Source: Herbiconiux sp. | Lineage (GTDB): Bacteria; Actinomycetota; Actinomycetes; Actinomycetales; Microbacteriaceae | DNA length: 36,045 nt | Direction: 5' to 3' | NCBI RefSeq assembly: GCF_023264855.1 | Contig: NZ_JAHFUW010000051.1 | Span: 1 to 36,045, forward strand | Program-made: the position numbers and the translations under genes | Shown: piece by piece, positions 1 to 11,045 of the stretch | Position numbering within the stretch: position 1 is the stretch's first letter | Layout: each line of letters opens with the position of its first letter | Notes under the pieces: generated by a model | Databases searched by the model: none | What the model saw: only the letters and a program-made list of their open reading frames with translations | Told to the model about the DNA's origin: nothing

Positions 1-561
1 ATGGCTTCAACGAACGACATCAAGAACGGCACCGTGCTCGACATCGACGGTCAGCTCTGGAACGTCATCGAGTTCCAGCACGTCAAGCCGGGCAAGGGCG
101 GCGCGTTCGTGCGCACCAAGCTCAAGAACGTGCGCACCGGCAAGCTCGTCGACCGCACCTTCAACGCCGGCGCCAAGATCGAGACGGCCAACGTCGACCG
201 TCGCGACTACCAGTACCTGTACAAGGACGGCGACGACTTCGTGTTCATGGACACGACCGACTACGACCAGATCACCATCCCGGGCACCATCGTCGGTGAC
301 GCCGCGAACTTCCTGCTCGAGCAGCAGAACGCCACCATCGCGCTGACCGACGGCGAGCCGCTCTACGTCGAGCTCCCGGCATCCGTCGTTCTGGAGATCA
401 CCTACACCGAGCCGGGCCTGCAGGGCGACCGCTCGACCGGCGGCACGAAGAACGCCACCGTCGAGACCGGCTATGAGATCCAGGTTCCGCTGTTCCTGGA
501 GATCGGCACCAAGGTCAAGGTCGACACCCGCACGGGCGACTACCTCGGCCGCGTCTCCTAA
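1..561 (+). CDS. efp: Translation elongation factor P
   Basis: EF-P binds the ribosome between the P and E sites and relieves stalling at polyproline stretches. The 186-residue product has the family's usual length and three beta-barrel domains: an N-terminal KOW-like domain (about residues 1-65), a central OB domain and a C-terminal OB domain carrying the family signature around residues 150-185 ([15 protein letters not shown]). The tip of the first domain reads KPGKGGAF, with Lys32 where other bacteria carry a modified lysine. The ATG is the first base of the window, so its promoter and ribosome binding site cannot be seen. The stop is 11 bases before nusB, suggesting co-transcription. No EF-P modification gene is visible in the window, so the state of Lys32 is unknown. 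Identification is near certain. Confidence 0.97.
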   Translation: MASTNDIKNGTVLDIDGQLWNVIEFQHVKPGKGGAFVRTKLKNVRTGKLVDRTFNAGAKIETANVDRRDYQYLYKDGDDFVFMDTTDYDQITIPGTIVGDAANFLLEQQNATIALTDGEPLYVELPASVVLEITYTEPGLQGDRSTGGTKNATVETGYEIQVPLFLEIGTKVKVDTRTGDYLGRVS

Positions 562-572
562 GGCGCCGGTCT

Positions 573-983
573 GTGAGCGCACGGACGAAGGCGCGTAAGC
601 GCGCTCTCGACATCCTCTTCGCCGCCGACGTGCGGCAGATCCCGATCGCCGAGTCGCTGGCCGCCGAGGCCGCCCGCGCGGCCTCGGAGCCCGACCGCGA
701 GGCCTCGTGGCTGTACGCCCGCGACATCGTGGACGGCGTCGTCGACCACTTCAGCGAGATCGACGAGACGATCGAGAGCTACGCGCAGGGCTGGACGATA
801 GCCCGGATGCCGGCCGTCGACCGCGCGCTGCTGCGAATCGCGATCTGGGAGATCCTCTACAACGACGAGGTGCCGGCATCCGTCGCCATCGCCGAGGCCG
901 TCGAGGCCGCGAAGACGCTCTCCACCGACGAGTCGGCCGGCTTCGTGAACGGCGTGCTCGGCAAGGTCGCGCAGTCGGCCTGA
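573..983 (+). CDS. nusB: Transcription antitermination factor NusB
   Basis: NusB binds boxA RNA with NusE (ribosomal protein S10) and supports rRNA antitermination. The 136-residue product matches the family length of about 130-150. Visible signatures are the N-terminal RKRALDILFAAD helix, the central MPAVDRALLRIAIWEILY helix and the C-terminal AEAVEAAKTLSTDESAGFVNG segment. The start is a GTG 11 bases after the efp stop; no ATG or better start lies upstream in frame. The efp-nusB pairing is common in Gram-positive genomes and supports the call. A strong hairpin 17 bases after the stop suggests that the efp-nusB transcript ends here. Confidence is high. Confidence 0.95.
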   Translation: MSARTKARKRALDILFAADVRQIPIAESLAAEAARAASEPDREASWLYARDIVDGVVDHFSEIDETIESYAQGWTIARMPAVDRALLRIAIWEILYNDEVPASVAIAEAVEAAKTLSTDESAGFVNGVLGKVAQSA

Positions 984-999
984 GCTCGGACCACTCTCC

Positions 1000-1045
1000 A
1001 CGAAACGCCCATCGGCGGCCCCTGAGGTCGTGGTGGGCGTTTCGT
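1000..1045 (+). terminator. Intrinsic-type terminator after nusB
   Basis: Bases 1000-1011 (ACGAAACGCCCA) pair perfectly with 1034-1045 (TGGGCGTTTCGT), giving a 12-bp stem with a 22-base loop, followed by a short TT tract. It lies 17 bases after the nusB stop and before the next gene, where a terminator is expected. The loop is longer than usual and the T tract is short, as is common in high-GC actinobacteria. It could also work from the opposite strand. Confidence 0.7.
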
Positions 1046-1070
1046 TTCGGCGAACTCCGGCCGTGAACCC

Positions 1071-1099
1071 TGGATCGTGTGGCGCTCGCGATCTAGGCT
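1071..1099 (+). promoter_or_regulatory. Possible promoter of the lipoprotein gene
   Basis: A TAGGCT hexamer at 1094-1099 fits the actinobacterial -10 pattern TAnnnT. A weak -35 candidate, TGGATC at 1071-1076, lies 17 bases upstream. The site falls between the nusB terminator and the lipoprotein gene, where a promoter is needed. The -35 match is only three of six, so this is tentative. Confidence 0.3.
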
Positions 1100-1155
1100 C
1101 GGAGCGAGCGGGGCCTGAGGTCGCGCGGGGCGTGAGCGGGCAGATGGGGGAGCGG

Positions 1156-2154
1156 ATGCGCGGGGGAGTCATCGGGGGATCGCTGCTGGCCGTGGCGTCA
1201 GTGGTGCTGCTGAGCGGATGCGCGGCCGTCGCGCAGGACCCGGCCGGCAGCTCGGGTTCGGGGGAGAACGGCGGCGCGGTATCGAACGGGCCCGAGCTGT
1301 GGGGGGCTGCAGCGCTGTGGGTATCTCCCGAAGGGGAGGTGGTGATGTGCCCGGTTCCGTTCGGCGACTCCGGGTGGGGTGGGCCGAGGGTGTGCGACGA
1401 TCCGCTGGAGGTCGCCGACGTGGACGCCGAGTCGCTGGCGACGATGGCGCCGGCGCCGTCAGCCCCGGCCGCTGCTCCGCTGTTGGGCGAGGGGAGTGAC
1501 GATGGCTGGACGTGGTCAGCCCACGCACTGACCGGGTACTTCGACGGCGACGCGAACCGATTCACGGTGACCGGCGTCGACAGCGCCGAGGCGACGGCAC
1601 TGCAGCAGGCGGTCTGGGCACCACGAGTGAATCCCGAGCCGCAGCCGGCCTACGCCACCGACGCGGACAAGCTGGCCGCGATGTACGCGGGGCAGGATCC
1701 CACGGCCTACGGATGCGCGGAGCCCGCGGGTGGCTGGCGCGATGCCGGCGACATCGAAGGACTGATCGGGCCGTACTCGGCCGCCTATCCGGAGCAGGTC
1801 GTGGGCTGGAGCGCGCTCGGCGTCGCCGACGGTGTGCAGGTGGCGCTGATCGGCGCGGCTGCCGGCTACGACCTCGAGGCCGTCCGGACGGGTGCGCAGA
1901 AGCTGTTCCCCGACGCCGCCTGCGTCGTGACCTCGCGCATCTCGGCGGAGCAGCTGCAGAGCGCGCTGGCCGAGCCGCTCTTCGGCCCGGATCCCTACCT
2001 CGCGCGCGGGGGTTCCGACGACATCGGCGGAACGAAGGCGGATCCCTACCTCTGGATCTCCCGCACGGCTCCGAGCGACGAGCTCGACGCCGCCATCGCC
2101 CGGTATCCCGCGGGTTTCGTGCAGCTGAGCACCTGGTTCCAGCGCCTGCCCTGA
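1156..2154 (+). CDS. Predicted secreted lipoprotein, function unknown
   Basis: From the ATG at 1156 the product has 332 residues and starts with a lipoprotein signal: a short Arg-bearing n-region, a hydrophobic core (GGSLLAVASVVLL) and a lipobox LSGC with Cys22 as the acylation site. It should therefore be anchored on the outer face of the membrane. The rest is acidic, rich in Ala, Gly, Asp and Pro, with no further membrane segment; it ends in a Trp/Phe-containing tail (STWFQRLP). I recognise no domain. A GGAG sits 3 bases before this ATG. ATG 1144 and GTG 1135 are also possible; GTG 1030 would start inside the terminator and is unlikely. A long open frame on the opposite strand over 558-1565 is taken as a GC-rich shadow because the + frame has a convincing signal peptide. 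The gene separates nusB from pyrR and joins neither operon. Confidence 0.72.
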   Translation: MRGGVIGGSLLAVASVVLLSGCAAVAQDPAGSSGSGENGGAVSNGPELWGAAALWVSPEGEVVMCPVPFGDSGWGGPRVCDDPLEVADVDAESLATMAPAPSAPAAAPLLGEGSDDGWTWSAHALTGYFDGDANRFTVTGVDSAEATALQQAVWAPRVNPEPQPAYATDADKLAAMYAGQDPTAYGCAEPAGGWRDAGDIEGLIGPYSAAYPEQVVGWSALGVADGVQVALIGAAAGYDLEAVRTGAQKLFPDAACVVTSRISAEQLQSALAEPLFGPDPYLARGGSDDIGGTKADPYLWISRTAPSDELDAAIARYPAGFVQLSTWFQRLP

Positions 2155-2174
2155 CGCCGCCGGCGGTTTGCGGC

Positions 2175-2183
2175 TGCTACGCT
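2175..2183 (+). promoter_or_regulatory. Candidate pyr operon promoter (extended -10)
   Basis: TGC followed directly by TACGCT at 2178-2183 makes an extended -10 element (TGn-TAnnnT). It predicts a start site near 2190, about 15 bases before the PyrR-binding stem-loop. No good -35 hexamer stands at 16-18 bases, which an extended -10 can tolerate. The position just after the lipoprotein gene and before the regulatory leader supports the call. Confidence 0.5.
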
Positions 2184-2205
2184 GGGGGACGCAAGAGGTA
2201 GACAT

Positions 2206-2240
2206 CCTTTAAGTCCGTCCGAGAGGCGGGGAAGGGGGTC
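2206..2240 (+). promoter_or_regulatory. PyrR-binding loop overlapping the pyrR ribosome binding site
   Basis: The leader holds the conserved core of PyrR-binding RNA. CCTT at 2206-2209 pairs with AAGG at 2232-2235, an internal bulge follows, then CCG at 2215-2217 pairs with CGG at 2227-2229 around a loop TCCGAGAGG at 2218-2226. The bacillar consensus loop is UCCnGnGAGG, so this one appears one base shorter. The 3' arm contains the pyrR Shine-Dalgarno stretch (GAAGGGGG, 2231-2238), 8 bases before the ATG. PyrR bound with UMP should therefore hide the ribosome binding site, a translational repression scheme described for mycobacteria. No terminator/antiterminator pair is visible, so attenuation of the Bacillus type is unlikely. 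Confidence 0.82.
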
Positions 2241-2246
2241 GGTTGC

Positions 2247-2798
2247 ATGGCGCGTACCGTGCTGCAGCAGGCTGACATCACCCGGGCGTTGACTCGGATC
2301 TCGCACGAGATCCTGGAGTCCAACCGGGGGGCCGACGATCTCGTGGTGCTGGGCATCCCGACCCGCGGGTCGCTCTTGGCCGAGCGGATCGCACGGCTCA
2401 TCGCGGGCATCGAACCGGGGGCCGATCCTGAGGCCATCGTGGGATCGCTCGACATCACCATGTACCGCGACGACCTGTCGAAGCATCCGGTGCGGACGCC
2501 GGCGCCGACGCAGGTTCCCCGCCAGGGCATCGACGGCAAGACCGTGGTGCTGGTGGACGACGTGCTCTACTCCGGCCGCACCATCCGGGCCGCCCTCGAC
2601 GCGCTGAACGACCTCGGCCGGCCGCGCGCCGTGCGGCTCGCCGTGCTGATCGACCGGGGCCATCGCGAACTGCCGATCCGGGCCGACTTCGTGGGCAAGA
2701 ACCTGCCGAGCTCACGGGACGAGCGCATCAACGTGCGGCTCGCCGAGATCGACGACACCGAAGAAGTGAGCATCGAAGAGGTGAGCGCACCCGTATGA
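2247..2798 (+). CDS. pyrR: Bifunctional pyr operon regulator / uracil phosphoribosyltransferase PyrR
   Basis: PyrR senses UMP/UTP against PRPP and binds stem-loops in pyr mRNA; many members also have weak uracil phosphoribosyltransferase activity. The 183-residue product shows the type I phosphoribosyltransferase fold with the PRPP loop [13 protein letters not shown] at residues 100-112. It also has the family segments [10 protein letters not shown] (32-41), DITMYRDDL (69-77) and [13 protein letters not shown] (132-144). The length matches the family. The ATG follows a strong purine-rich ribosome binding site embedded in a PyrR-binding loop, so the gene is probably autoregulated. Its stop overlaps the pyrB start as ATGA, suggesting that repression of pyrR translation carries into the downstream genes. 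Identification is secure. Confidence 0.96.
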   Translation: MARTVLQQADITRALTRISHEILESNRGADDLVVLGIPTRGSLLAERIARLIAGIEPGADPEAIVGSLDITMYRDDLSKHPVRTPAPTQVPRQGIDGKTVVLVDDVLYSGRTIRAALDALNDLGRPRAVRLAVLIDRGHRELPIRADFVGKNLPSSRDERINVRLAEIDDTEEVSIEEVSAPV

Positions 2799-3751
2799 GA
2801 CACCTCCTCTCGACCAAAGACCTGAGCCGCGACGAGGCCGTGCAGATCCTCGACATCGCCGAAGACATGGCGGCGGTGCAGACCCGCGAGGTCAAGAAGC
2901 TGCCGACACTGCGAGGCAAGACCGTGGTGAACCTCTTCTTCGAAGACTCCACCCGCACCCGCATCTCGTTCGAGGCGGCGGCCAAGCGCCTCTCGGCCGA
3001 CGTGATCAACTTCTCGGCCAAGGGCTCCAGCGTGTCGAAGGGCGAGAGCCTGAAGGACACCGCGCAGACCCTCGCCGCGATGGGTGCCGACGGGGTCGTC
3101 ATCCGGCACCACGCCTCGGGCGCACCCCAGGTGCTCGCACAGAGCGACTGGATCGACGCCGGCGTGGTGAACGCGGGCGACGGCACCCACGAGCATCCGA
3201 CCCAGGCCCTGCTCGACGCCTTCACCATGCGCCGCCGCCTCTTTCCGGGCGCGAGCCGTGGCAAGGGCCTCGACGGAGTGAGCGTGGTCATCGTCGGCGA
3301 CATCCTGCACTCGCGGGTGGCCCGATCGAACCTGTGGCTGCTGCGCACCCTCGGCGCCGAGGTGCACTTCGTGGCACCGGCCACCCTGGTGCCGGTGGGT
3401 GCCGCAGGCTGGCCTGCGACCGTGGGCTTCGACCTCGACGCGAGCCTGGCCGCAGTGAAGCCCGACGTGCTGATGATGCTGCGCATCCAGAGCGAGCGGA
3501 TGAACGCGGCCTACTTCCCGAACGCCCGCGAGTACTCCCGGCAATGGGGTCTGGACGACGAACGGATGAAGGCCCTCCGCCCGGATAGCATTGTCATGCA
3601 CCCCGGACCGATGAACCGCGGCCTCGAGATCTCGGCCGGTGCCGCCGACTCGGCGCAGTCGACGGTTCTCGAGCAGGTCGCGAACGGGGTGTCCATCCGG
3701 ATGGCGGTGCTCTACCTGCTGCTCTCCGGCGAACGAGAGGCCCTGGCGTGA
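2795..3751 (+). CDS. pyrB: Aspartate carbamoyltransferase, catalytic chain
   Basis: The enzyme joins carbamoyl phosphate and aspartate to N-carbamoyl-aspartate, the second step of pyrimidine synthesis. The 318-residue product carries the carbamoyl phosphate site FEDSTRTR at 49-56, the loop around Lys82 (SSVSKGESL), HEHPTQ at 132-137 and HPGPMNRG at 269-276. Its length fits the stand-alone catalytic chain. No regulatory chain pyrI is present, as expected for Gram-positive bacteria, where control passes through PyrR. The ATG overlaps the pyrR stop (ATGA) and the stop overlaps the GTG of pyrC (GTGA), so the three genes are translationally coupled. Confidence 0.97.
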   Translation: MRHLLSTKDLSRDEAVQILDIAEDMAAVQTREVKKLPTLRGKTVVNLFFEDSTRTRISFEAAAKRLSADVINFSAKGSSVSKGESLKDTAQTLAAMGADGVVIRHHASGAPQVLAQSDWIDAGVVNAGDGTHEHPTQALLDAFTMRRRLFPGASRGKGLDGVSVVIVGDILHSRVARSNLWLLRTLGAEVHFVAPATLVPVGAAGWPATVGFDLDASLAAVKPDVLMMLRIQSERMNAAYFPNAREYSRQWGLDDERMKALRPDSIVMHPGPMNRGLEISAGAADSAQSTVLEQVANGVSIRMAVLYLLLSGEREALA

Positions 3752-5121
3752 GCGAGACCACCAGCCACCTGCTGAAGGGTGCCGCCCTGCTGGGCGGTGC
3801 CCCCACCGATCTGCTGATCGAGCGCGGGCGCATCACGGCCATCGGGGCGGATGCCGCATCCGGAGCCTCGGCATCCACCACCGTCGTCGACGCGGCGGGC
3901 CTCGTGGCCCTGCCCGGCCTCGTCGACCTGCACACCCACCTGCGCGAGCCCGGCTTCGAGCAGAGCGAGACCGTGCTCACCGGCACGCGCGCCGCGGCGG
4001 CCGGCGGCTTCACCGCGGTGTTCGCCATGGCCAACACCATGCCCGTCTCCGACACCGCCGGCGTGGTGGAGCAGGTGCAGGCGCTCGGCAAGGCCGCCGG
4101 CTACGCCACGGTGCGCCCGATCGGCGCCGTCACCGTGGGGCTCGCCGGCGAGCGGCTCAGCGAGATCGGCGCGATGGCGCAGTCCCGCGCGGGCGTTCGG
4201 GTGTTCTCCGACGACGGCAAGTGCGTGCACGACTCGCTGCTGATGCGGCGGGCGCTGGAGTACGTGAAGACCTTCGACGGCGTGATCGCCCAGCACGCCC
4301 AGGATCCGCGGCTCACCGAGAACGCGCAGATGAACGAGGGCGCGCTGTCGAGCGAGCTCGGGCTCAAGGGCTGGCCGGCCGTGGCCGAGGAGTCGATCAT
4401 CGCGCGCGACGTGCTGCTGGCCGAGCACGTGGGCGCCCGGCTGCACGTGTGCCACCTGTCGACCGCCGGATCGGTCGACGTGGTGCGCTGGGCGAAGGCC
4501 CGCGGCATCCCGGTGACGGCCGAGGCCACGCCGCACCACCTGCTGCTGACCGAAGACCTCGTGCGCAGCTACGACGCGAAGTACAAGGTGAACCCGCCGC
4601 TGCGGCGCGACGAAGACGTGCAGGCCCTGCGCGCCGGCGTGGCCGACGGCACCATCGACATCGTGGCCACCGACCACGCCCCGCACCCGCGCGAGAGCAA
4701 GGAGTGCGAGTGGGATGCCGCGTCGTTCGGCATGGTCGGCCTCGAGTCCGCCCTTCCCGTGGTGCAGACCGCGCTCGTGGAGACGGGGCTGCTGGAGTGG
4801 GCTGATGTGGCCCGCATCCTCTCGAACGCCCCGGCGCGGATCGGCCGCCTGCACGACCACAGCCACTCGTTCGAGATCGGCAGCGCCGCGAACATCGTGC
4901 TCGTCGACCCCGCCTCGCGGAGCGAGTTCACGCTCGACCGGCTGCACGGCAAGTCGTTCAACACGCCCTACGAGGGCGTGAGCCTGGCCGGGAACGTGCG
5001 CTGGAGCTTCCATCACGGCTTCGCGTCGCTCCGTGACGGCGAACTCGCACCGGTGAACGAGGCGGCCGCATTCGGTGCCGCCCAGCTGGCCGCCGAAGCC
5101 GCCCAGGGGGTCTCCGCCTGA
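3748..5121 (+). CDS. pyrC: Dihydroorotase, class I type
   Basis: The enzyme cyclises N-carbamoyl-aspartate to dihydroorotate, the third step of pyrimidine synthesis. The 457-residue product has the metal-binding motif [10 protein letters not shown] at residues 60-69, an FSDDG segment at 153-157 and the catalytic ATDHAPH at 307-313. The last marks class I, roughly 430-residue, dihydroorotases as opposed to the shorter E. coli type. The N-terminal region has an Ala/Ser-rich insert near 36-46 that slightly lengthens the protein. The GTG start overlaps the pyrB stop; the stop shares one base with the next ATG (TGATG). Allantoinases are related, but the operon context settles the role. Confidence 0.96.
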   Translation: MSETTSHLLKGAALLGGAPTDLLIERGRITAIGADAASGASASTTVVDAAGLVALPGLVDLHTHLREPGFEQSETVLTGTRAAAAGGFTAVFAMANTMPVSDTAGVVEQVQALGKAAGYATVRPIGAVTVGLAGERLSEIGAMAQSRAGVRVFSDDGKCVHDSLLMRRALEYVKTFDGVIAQHAQDPRLTENAQMNEGALSSELGLKGWPAVAEESIIARDVLLAEHVGARLHVCHLSTAGSVDVVRWAKARGIPVTAEATPHHLLLTEDLVRSYDAKYKVNPPLRRDEDVQALRAGVADGTIDIVATDHAPHPRESKECEWDAASFGMVGLESALPVVQTALVETGLLEWADVARILSNAPARIGRLHDHSHSFEIGSAANIVLVDPASRSEFTLDRLHGKSFNTPYEGVSLAGNVRWSFHHGFASLRDGELAPVNEAAAFGAAQLAAEAAQGVSA

Positions 5122-5666
5122 TGGACAAGCTCGTTCCGGGTCTGCTCGTCACCCTGCTGGCCGTTCTGCTGCTGCTGGCCATGGTGCTGGCGTGGCGCGC
5201 CCGCAAGCGCCGCCAGGCGGCGTTCCGGCAGCCTTCGGTAGCCGCACCGGATCAGGCTCCGGGTACCGAGATCGCCAGCGTCCCCGTGCTCTACGTGGCC
5301 ACCACGACGGCCGGCGATCCGCTGGACCGACTCACCATCCCGGGCCTGGCGTTCCGCGGTCGCGGCGTGGTCAGCGTGTCCGACACCGGCGTCAGCCTCA
5401 CCATCCCGGGCGAGCCCGTCACCTTCATCGCGCGTGGCGCGCTGCGCTCGGTTGGCCGCTCGACCTGGGCCATCGACCGCGTGGTCGAGACCGGGGGGCT
5501 CGTGCGCCTGGACTGGACCTACGATTCCGCCGCCGGCGCTGCCGACGTCGAAAGCTACCTCCGGGCGACCGGCTTGGGTGATGCGAACCGCATCATCGAG
5601 GCCGTGCAGTCGCTCATCCCCGCCGGCACCCCGGCAGACCCGCAACAGGAAGGAACCTCGTCGTGA
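5121..5666 (+). CDS. Membrane-anchored PH-like domain protein of the pyr operon
   Basis: The 181-residue product begins with one hydrophobic helix (about residues 5-25, [20 protein letters not shown]) followed by a basic stretch RARKRRQ. This predicts an N-terminal anchor with the rest in the cytoplasm. Residues about 50-165 form an apparently beta-rich domain ([54 protein letters not shown]) that resembles the bacterial PH-like proteins found between pyrC and carA in many actinobacteria; that link is from memory. Function is unknown. The start shares a base with the pyrC stop (TGATG) and the stop overlaps the carA GTG, so it is an integral member of the operon. A role in placing pyrimidine enzymes at the membrane is possible but unsupported. 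Confidence 0.88.
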   Translation: MDKLVPGLLVTLLAVLLLLAMVLAWRARKRRQAAFRQPSVAAPDQAPGTEIASVPVLYVATTTAGDPLDRLTIPGLAFRGRGVVSVSDTGVSLTIPGEPVTFIARGALRSVGRSTWAIDRVVETGGLVRLDWTYDSAAGAADVESYLRATGLGDANRIIEAVQSLIPAGTPADPQQEGTSS

Positions 5667-6852
5667 TCTCAACCGAACCCGCCGTTCTCGTGCTGGAAGA
5701 CGGGCGACGCTACGAGGGACGTGCCTACGGCGCCCGTGGCCGCACCCTCGGCGAAGCCGTCTTCGCCACCGGCATGACCGGCTACCAGGAGACCCTCACC
5801 GACCCGTCGTACGCCGGCCAGATCGTGATGCAGACCGCCCCGCACATCGGCAACACCGGCGTGAACGACACCGACAAGGAGTCGTCGAAGATCTGGGTGG
5901 CCGGCTACGTGGTGCGCGACCCCTCCCGGGTCGTGTCGAACTTCCGCGCGCAGCGCTCGCTCGACGACGACCTCGTATCCGACGGTGTCGTGGGCATCTC
6001 GGGCATCGACACCCGCGCCGTCACGCGCCACCTGCGGAGCCTCGGCGCCATGCGCGCCGGCATCTTCTCCGGCGCCGACTACGGGCTGAACCCGACCGAG
6101 CAGCTGAACGCGGTCCGTGGCGGCGCCGAGATGGCCGGCCAGAAGCTCTCGACCGTCGTCTCGACCCACGAGCGCTACCAGGTGCCCGCCGTCGGTGAGC
6201 GGATCGGCTCGGTGGCGGTTCTCGACCTCGGCGTCAAGACCTCCACGCTGAACTACCTCGCGGAGCGCGGCTTCGACGTGGAGGTGCTGCCCGAGTCGAT
6301 CACCGCCGACGAGGTGCGAACCCTCGAGCCCGACGCCCTGTTCTACAGCAACGGCCCCGGCGACCCGGAGGCATCCGAGACCCACGTCGCCCTGCTGCAG
6401 GAGCTGCTGCGCGGCGGAACGCCGTACTTCGGCATCTGCTTCGGCAACCAGCTGCTCGGCCGCGCGCTCGGCTTCGGCACCTACAAGCTGCCCTTCGGCC
6501 ACCGCGGCATCAACCAGCCGGTGCTCGACAAGACCACGGGCCGGGTCGAGATCACCAGCCAGAACCACGGGTTCGCCGTCGACGCGCCCCGCGAGGGCGT
6601 CGTCGAGTCGCCCGCCGGCTTCGGCCGGGTCGAGGTGAGCCACGTGAGCCTCAACGACGACGTGGTGGAGGGCATCCGGTGCCTGGACATCGACGCCTTC
6701 TCGGTGCAGTACCACCCCGAGGCCGCCGCCGGCCCGCACGACTCCATGTACCTGTTCGACCGCTTCCGCGACATGATCCTGGCGAAGAAGACCGCGGCCC
6801 TCGAGGCCGACGCGCACTTCGTCGAGGCCCCCTCCGAAGGAGACAACCAGTA

Positions 6853-6853
<1 letters not shown>
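5663..6853 (+). CDS. carA: Carbamoyl phosphate synthase small (glutaminase) chain
   Basis: CarA hydrolyses glutamine and feeds ammonia to CarB. The 396-residue product has the N-terminal CarA-specific domain (about 1-150) and a class I glutamine amidotransferase domain (about 180-375). The nucleophile is Cys259 in the motif [11 protein letters not shown], and the other triad members are His351 and Glu353 in [11 protein letters not shown]. The elbow reads GNQ where the E. coli enzyme has GHQ; the nucleophile is intact. The GTG start overlaps the previous stop (GTGA) behind a clear AGGAAGG ribosome binding site about 8 bases upstream. The TAA stop shares one base with the carB ATG. Confidence 0.97.
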
Positions 6854-10136
<3,283 letters not shown>

Positions 10137-10140
<4 letters not shown>

Positions 10141-11045
10141 GTCCCGCTCCTGACGCCCACGGCACCGGTGCCGCCCGCCTGTCCGAACCCACGACGGTGC
10201 CGCCCTTCGGGACGCGCCTGGACGCGGTGTTCGGCTCGCGCGGGCACCTGTGCGTAGGCATCGACCCGCACCCGTACCTGCTCGAGGCGTGGGGGCTGCC
10301 GGTCTCGGCGGCCGGCGCCCGGTCATTCGGTCTGAGCGTGGTCGAGGCCGTCGCCGCATCCGGCCGCGTCGGCATCGTGAAGCCGCAGGTGGCGTTCTTC
10401 GAGGCCTACGGATCGGCCGGCTTCGCCGCGCTCGAAGAGGTGCTGGCCGCCGGACGCGCCGCGGGTCTGCTGGTGATCGGCGACGCCAAGCGCGGCGACA
10501 TCGGCTCCACGAACGACGGCTACGCCGCGGCGTGGCTCGAACCGGGCTCGCCGCTCGAGGTGGACGCGCTCACCGTGACCGCGTTCACGGGAACCGGCGC
10601 GCTGGATCCGCTGTTCTCGCGGGCCGCCGAGCACGGGAAGGGTCTGTTCGTGCTCAGCGCGACCTCCAACCCCGAGTCGCGGCTGCTGCAGACCGCGCGC
10701 TCGGAGGCGGGGGAGAGCGTGTCGCGGATCGTCGCCGACGGGGTGGCCGCGCGCAACAGTGACCGCACGCGGCTCGGCGACTTCGGTCTCGTGCTGGGTG
10801 CCACCAAGCGACTGGACGAGTACGGATTCACCGCCGAGGCACTTCGCGGGCTGTCGACGACCCCGGTGCTCGCGCCGGGATTCGGTTTCCAGGGGGCGTC
10901 GTTCGCGTCGATCCCGGGCATCTTCGGGCCGCTGGCGCCGGATCTGATCGTGAGCGTGTCGCGCTCGATCCTGCAGCACGGAGCGTCGGGTCTCGCCGGT
11001 GCGATCGAGGCCGACGCCTCCGCTCTCGCCGAGGTGATCTCGTGA
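10137..11045 (+). CDS. pyrF: Orotidine 5'-phosphate decarboxylase, type 2
   Basis: The enzyme converts OMP to UMP, the last step of the pathway. The 302-residue product belongs to the longer type 2 family found in actinobacteria. It has the signature [11 protein letters not shown] at residues 116-126, with Lys118 as the catalytic lysine, plus [12 protein letters not shown] at 38-49 and [12 protein letters not shown] at 81-92. The first 20 or so residues are a non-conserved Ala/Pro-rich extension. The ATG overlaps the carB stop and the stop overlaps the GTG of the next gene. The operon lacks pyrD and pyrE, so the steps from dihydroorotate to OMP are encoded elsewhere. Confidence 0.96.

Noticed and set aside
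1030-1155. An upstream GTG start for the lipoprotein.
   Set aside because: It would begin inside the nusB terminator and place 42 polar residues before the signal peptide.
558-1565. A 335-codon - strand frame opposite nusB and the lipoprotein gene.
   Set aside because: It overlaps nusB fully, whereas the + strand frame has a clean lipoprotein signal. Kept only as a doubt about the lipoprotein.
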